NCBI GenBank assembly: GCA_028871595.1
Contig: JAGWMT010000168.1
Coordinates: 1 to 6,955, forward strand
Length of the DNA: 6,955 bases
Direction: 5' to 3'
Origin: Elusimicrobiota bacterium
GTDB lineage: Bacteria; Elusimicrobiota; Elusimicrobia; UBA1565; UBA9628
Part shown: piece by piece, positions 5,318 to 6,955 of the stretch
Numbering within the stretch: position 1 is the stretch's first letter
Layout: each line of letters begins with the position of its first letter
The notes under the pieces: generated by a model
The model's database searches: none
What the model was told of the DNA's origin: nothing
Seen by the model: the letters and a program-made list of their open reading frames with translations, nothing else
Made by a program: the position numbers and the translations under genes

Positions 5318-6700
5318 TCAGGCTTTCGGGGCGGGAGCGGGCGGCGGCGCGGGCTCGGCGTGGCCGGGCAGGAACGAGATCAGCTCGCGGCCCATGGTCC
5401 ACAGCACCAAGGCGAAGCCGGCGGCGCCCATCGCGGCGAAGATCCAGGTCAGGTACGGATTGGCCACGGCCAAGGCCATCCCGGTCATCAATGCTTGGAG
5501 GACGTAGCCCTTGGCCATCAGCGCCGGCCCGGCCAGGGGGGAGCGGCCCAGCTTGAAGATGGCGGCGTACAGCGCGGTCGCCACGCCGGTGATCGTCATG
5601 GCGCCCATGGCGAGCGCGGCCAGCGGCGGCGCGGAGACGAACCCCACCACGCCCAGGCTGATGCCCAAGGCGGCGGCCACCGCGGGGAAGGCGCCGACGA
5701 TGCGGTCGGCCGAGGTGGTGGCCGGATCCTTGAACTTGCCCTGGAAGGCGGTGCGTCCCAGCGCGGCGGTCACCACGGCCGACGAGAGCGGCTGCAGGCC
5801 GCCGGCGGCCGAGGGGCCCACGAAGGCCAGTTGGGTGACGTCCAGGAGCATGTACACCGCGGCGCCGCCCAGCGCGCCGTAGTGCAGGACCGACGTGAAG
5901 GTGTCCCCCGCCGACGCCTGCGACCCGTCCTGCGGGCGCGCGGCGAACATGCCGTAAACGGCGCCGGCGACGGCGCCGATGGCGCTGGCCGCGGGGCGGA
6001 GCGCGGCCAAAACGGAGAGCGTGCCTCCGACGCTGAACACGACCGGCGAGGCGGCCGCCGCCGCGACGGGCGCGGCCGCCAGCGCCGCGCCGGGGATGAG
6101 CGCCAAGGCCAGACCGGTCAGCACCTTCGCGGCCAGAGGAATACGACGCGCGGCTTTCACGGCGGGCTTGGCCAGCGCCGGCGCGCCGCGGCCTTCGCTC
6201 CCCGTGACGGCGGGAGCTTCGCCGGAGTCCAGCGCCTTGCGGGCGGAGGTCCCGTCGAAGGTCCGGGCGGAGAGGGAGCGCGAGGTTTCCCATCCGTCGG
6301 GCGTCGCCGGCTCCTCGAACTCCCGGATCGAAACCAAATTGCGGCCGCGAGGGCCGTCGTGGACCATCTCCTCGTTGCCCGTCTCGTGGGACAGCTGAAG
6401 GGGGGTGGGGCCGTCGGCGGCGGCCGCGCGGGCGGGGACGGCGGCCAACGCGGCGGCGGGCGACGCGACGGGCGCGGCCATGACGGCGGTGATCGAAGGG
6501 GCGGCGGAGACGCTCAGCGACGGGGCCAAGGACGGGATCGTCATGGACGGCAGGGCCGTTCCGCGCGCGGCGGCTCCGGCGGCGGCCGCGGCGGAACCGG
6601 CGGCTTCGGAGGCGCCGACGGGGGCGATGATCGACTGCGCGGAGGCCGTCACGGACGCGGCGAGCGCCAGGGCGAGGAACGAGAGGGAGGATCGCGTCAT
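5318..6700 (-). CDS. exported, Ala-rich multi-pass membrane protein of unknown function
   Basis: I do not recognise this 460-residue protein. Residues 1-21 form a clear signal peptide (positive MTR, hydrophobic SFLALALAASV, likely cleavage after TASA before QS). Residues 22-100 are low-complexity Ala/Ser/Pro/Val. Residues 100-190 are more polar and look soluble (LQLSHETGNEEMVHDG, then RSLSARTFDGTSARKALDSG at 141-160). From about 190 to 445 there are several Ala/Gly-rich hydrophobic stretches: 192-212, 218-252, 271-295, 334-385 (probably two) and 397-433. This suggests roughly six membrane spans. The last 14 residues are a Pro/Ala tail. No catalytic motif or named domain could be seen. ATG 6700 is supported by the signal peptide. 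It is convergent with the purine operon and shows no functional link to it. A G/R-rich open frame on the opposite strand is a composition shadow. Confidence 0.8.
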   Translation of the reverse strand: MTRSSLSFLALALAASVTASAQSIIAPVGASEAAGSAAAAAGAAARGTALPSMTIPSLAPSLSVSAAPSITAVMAAPVASPAAALAAVPARAAAADGPTPLQLSHETGNEEMVHDGPRGRNLVSIREFEEPATPDGWETSRSLSARTFDGTSARKALDSGEAPAVTGSEGRGAPALAKPAVKAARRIPLAAKVLTGLALALIPGAALAAAPVAAAAASPVVFSVGGTLSVLAALRPAASAIGAVAGAVYGMFAARPQDGSQASAGDTFTSVLHYGALGGAAVYMLLDVTQLAFVGPSAAGGLQPLSSAVVTAALGRTAFQGKFKDPATTSADRIVGAFPAVAAALGISLGVVGFVSAPPLAALAMGAMTITGVATALYAAIFKLGRSPLAGPALMAKGYVLQALMTGMALAVANPYLTWIFAAMGAAGFALVLWTMGRELISFLPGHAEPAPPPAPAPKA

Positions 6701-6769
6701 GACCCTATGATACCCCGGGGGCGGGAAATCGGCCTGGGGCGAAAGGGCCAGGGGCGGCCGGAATAGGGC
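6701..6769 (-). promoter_or_regulatory. intergenic gap with a possible -10 box (TATCAT) at 6707-6712
   Basis: On the minus strand TATCAT (plus positions 6712-6707) matches the sigma-70 -10 consensus at five of six bases and lies 6 bases before ATG 6700. Transcription would then begin at or next to the start codon, giving a leaderless message. There is no recognisable -35 and only AGGG as a weak ribosome site. The same gap holds an imperfect CCTGG...CCAGG inverted repeat (6733-6753). It lacks a T-run, so it is not a convincing terminator for the gene upstream. Confidence 0.35.
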
Positions 6770-6955
6770 CTACGCTTTTCTGCGACCTTCGAGAATCTTC
6801 AGGAAGGACCGGCTGGCGAACTCCTCGGGCGTGAGCCCGGTGGCGGAGGCCTCGGCGGCGGTGATGGCGCCGCAGTTGCGCGCGCGCAGGAAGTAGTTCA
6901 AGAGGCCCTGCCCGGTGGCGGCGTCGTCGAACACGTCGCCCACCAAGGTGGCCTG
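6770..6955 (-). CDS. unidentified protein, C-terminal 61 residues (cut by window edge)
   Basis: An open minus-strand frame enters at 6955 and ends at a TAG stop (6772-6770). The visible tail begins QATLVGDVFDDAATGQGLL and includes NYFLRARNCGAITAAEASA, ending in FLKILEGRRKA. It reads as a soluble, mainly helical C-terminus with codon use like its neighbours, and it has no membrane segment. No family is recognised from this fragment. It is in the same direction as the membrane protein gene, 69 bases upstream of it, so co-transcription is possible. It is called a gene on the strength of its normal-looking amino acid composition and the absence of a comparable frame on the other strand. Confidence 0.6.
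   Translation of the reverse strand, partial: QATLVGDVFDDAATGQGLLNYFLRARNCGAITAAEASATGLTPEEFASRSFLKILEGRRKA

Noticed and set aside
6713..6720. CCCCGGGG palindrome in the 6701-6769 gap
   Set aside because: It is a short G/C palindrome expected by chance in sequence of this composition.
6733..6753. Inverted repeat CCTGG...CCAGG as a Rho-independent terminator
   Set aside because: The stem is only five bases with an 11-base loop and no T-run follows on either strand.
5249..6766. 505-residue plus-strand open frame, Gly/Arg-rich, opposite the membrane protein
   Set aside because: It runs out of the end of uraH in another frame and is extremely Gly/Arg-biased. The opposite strand has a proper signal peptide and hydrophobic pattern.

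Overview
This is a GC-rich bacterial window carrying a compact purine (urate/allantoin) catabolism locus, followed by two genes unrelated to it. No mobile element, CRISPR array, tRNA or rRNA gene was seen. The organism cannot be named from this sequence. High GC, Ala/Pro-rich secreted or membrane proteins and short intergenic gaps would suit a free-living, high-GC Gram-negative lineage. An Elusimicrobiota-like source is a weak guess, based only on the style of the Ala/Ser/Pro-rich exported protein.

Layout. At the left edge, on the minus strand (1-812, running off the window), is the N-terminal ~60% of an amidohydrolase that looks like 8-oxoguanine deaminase. A short AT-rich divergent region (813-849) separates it from a plus-strand run of six genes: xdhC-like (850-1653), mocA/mobA-like (1650-2192), allantoinase (2189-3523), allantoicase (3525-4484), OHCU decarboxylase (4481-4984) and 5-hydroxyisourate hydrolase (4981-5316). 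Four of the five junctions are 4-base stop/start overlaps (ATGA or GTGA) and the fifth has a 1-base gap, so this is very probably one translationally coupled operon. A minus-strand gene for an exported, multi-pass, Ala-rich membrane protein of unknown function (5318-6700) converges on the operon with a single base between the stop codons. Upstream of it, on the same strand, is the C-terminal end of an unidentified protein (6770-6955).

How the genes fit together. 8-oxoguanine deaminase would make urate directly from 8-oxoguanine. XdhC and MocA are maturation factors for a xanthine-dehydrogenase-type molybdoenzyme, which would make urate from hypoxanthine/xanthine. Urate oxidation itself is not encoded here. 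After it, HIU hydrolase and OHCU decarboxylase convert 5-hydroxyisourate to (S)-allantoin, allantoinase opens the ring to allantoate, and allantoicase splits allantoate to ureidoglycolate and urea. The xanthine dehydrogenase subunits, a urate oxidase and ureidoglycolate/urea-handling enzymes are missing from the window and are expected nearby (beyond the left edge, past the deaminase) or elsewhere.

Most of this is recognisable known biochemistry in a tidy arrangement. The parts most worth a second look are the divergent control region with a 15-base palindrome between two back-to-back extended -10 motifs, the possible leaderless transcripts, the missing urate oxidase, and the unrecognised membrane protein.
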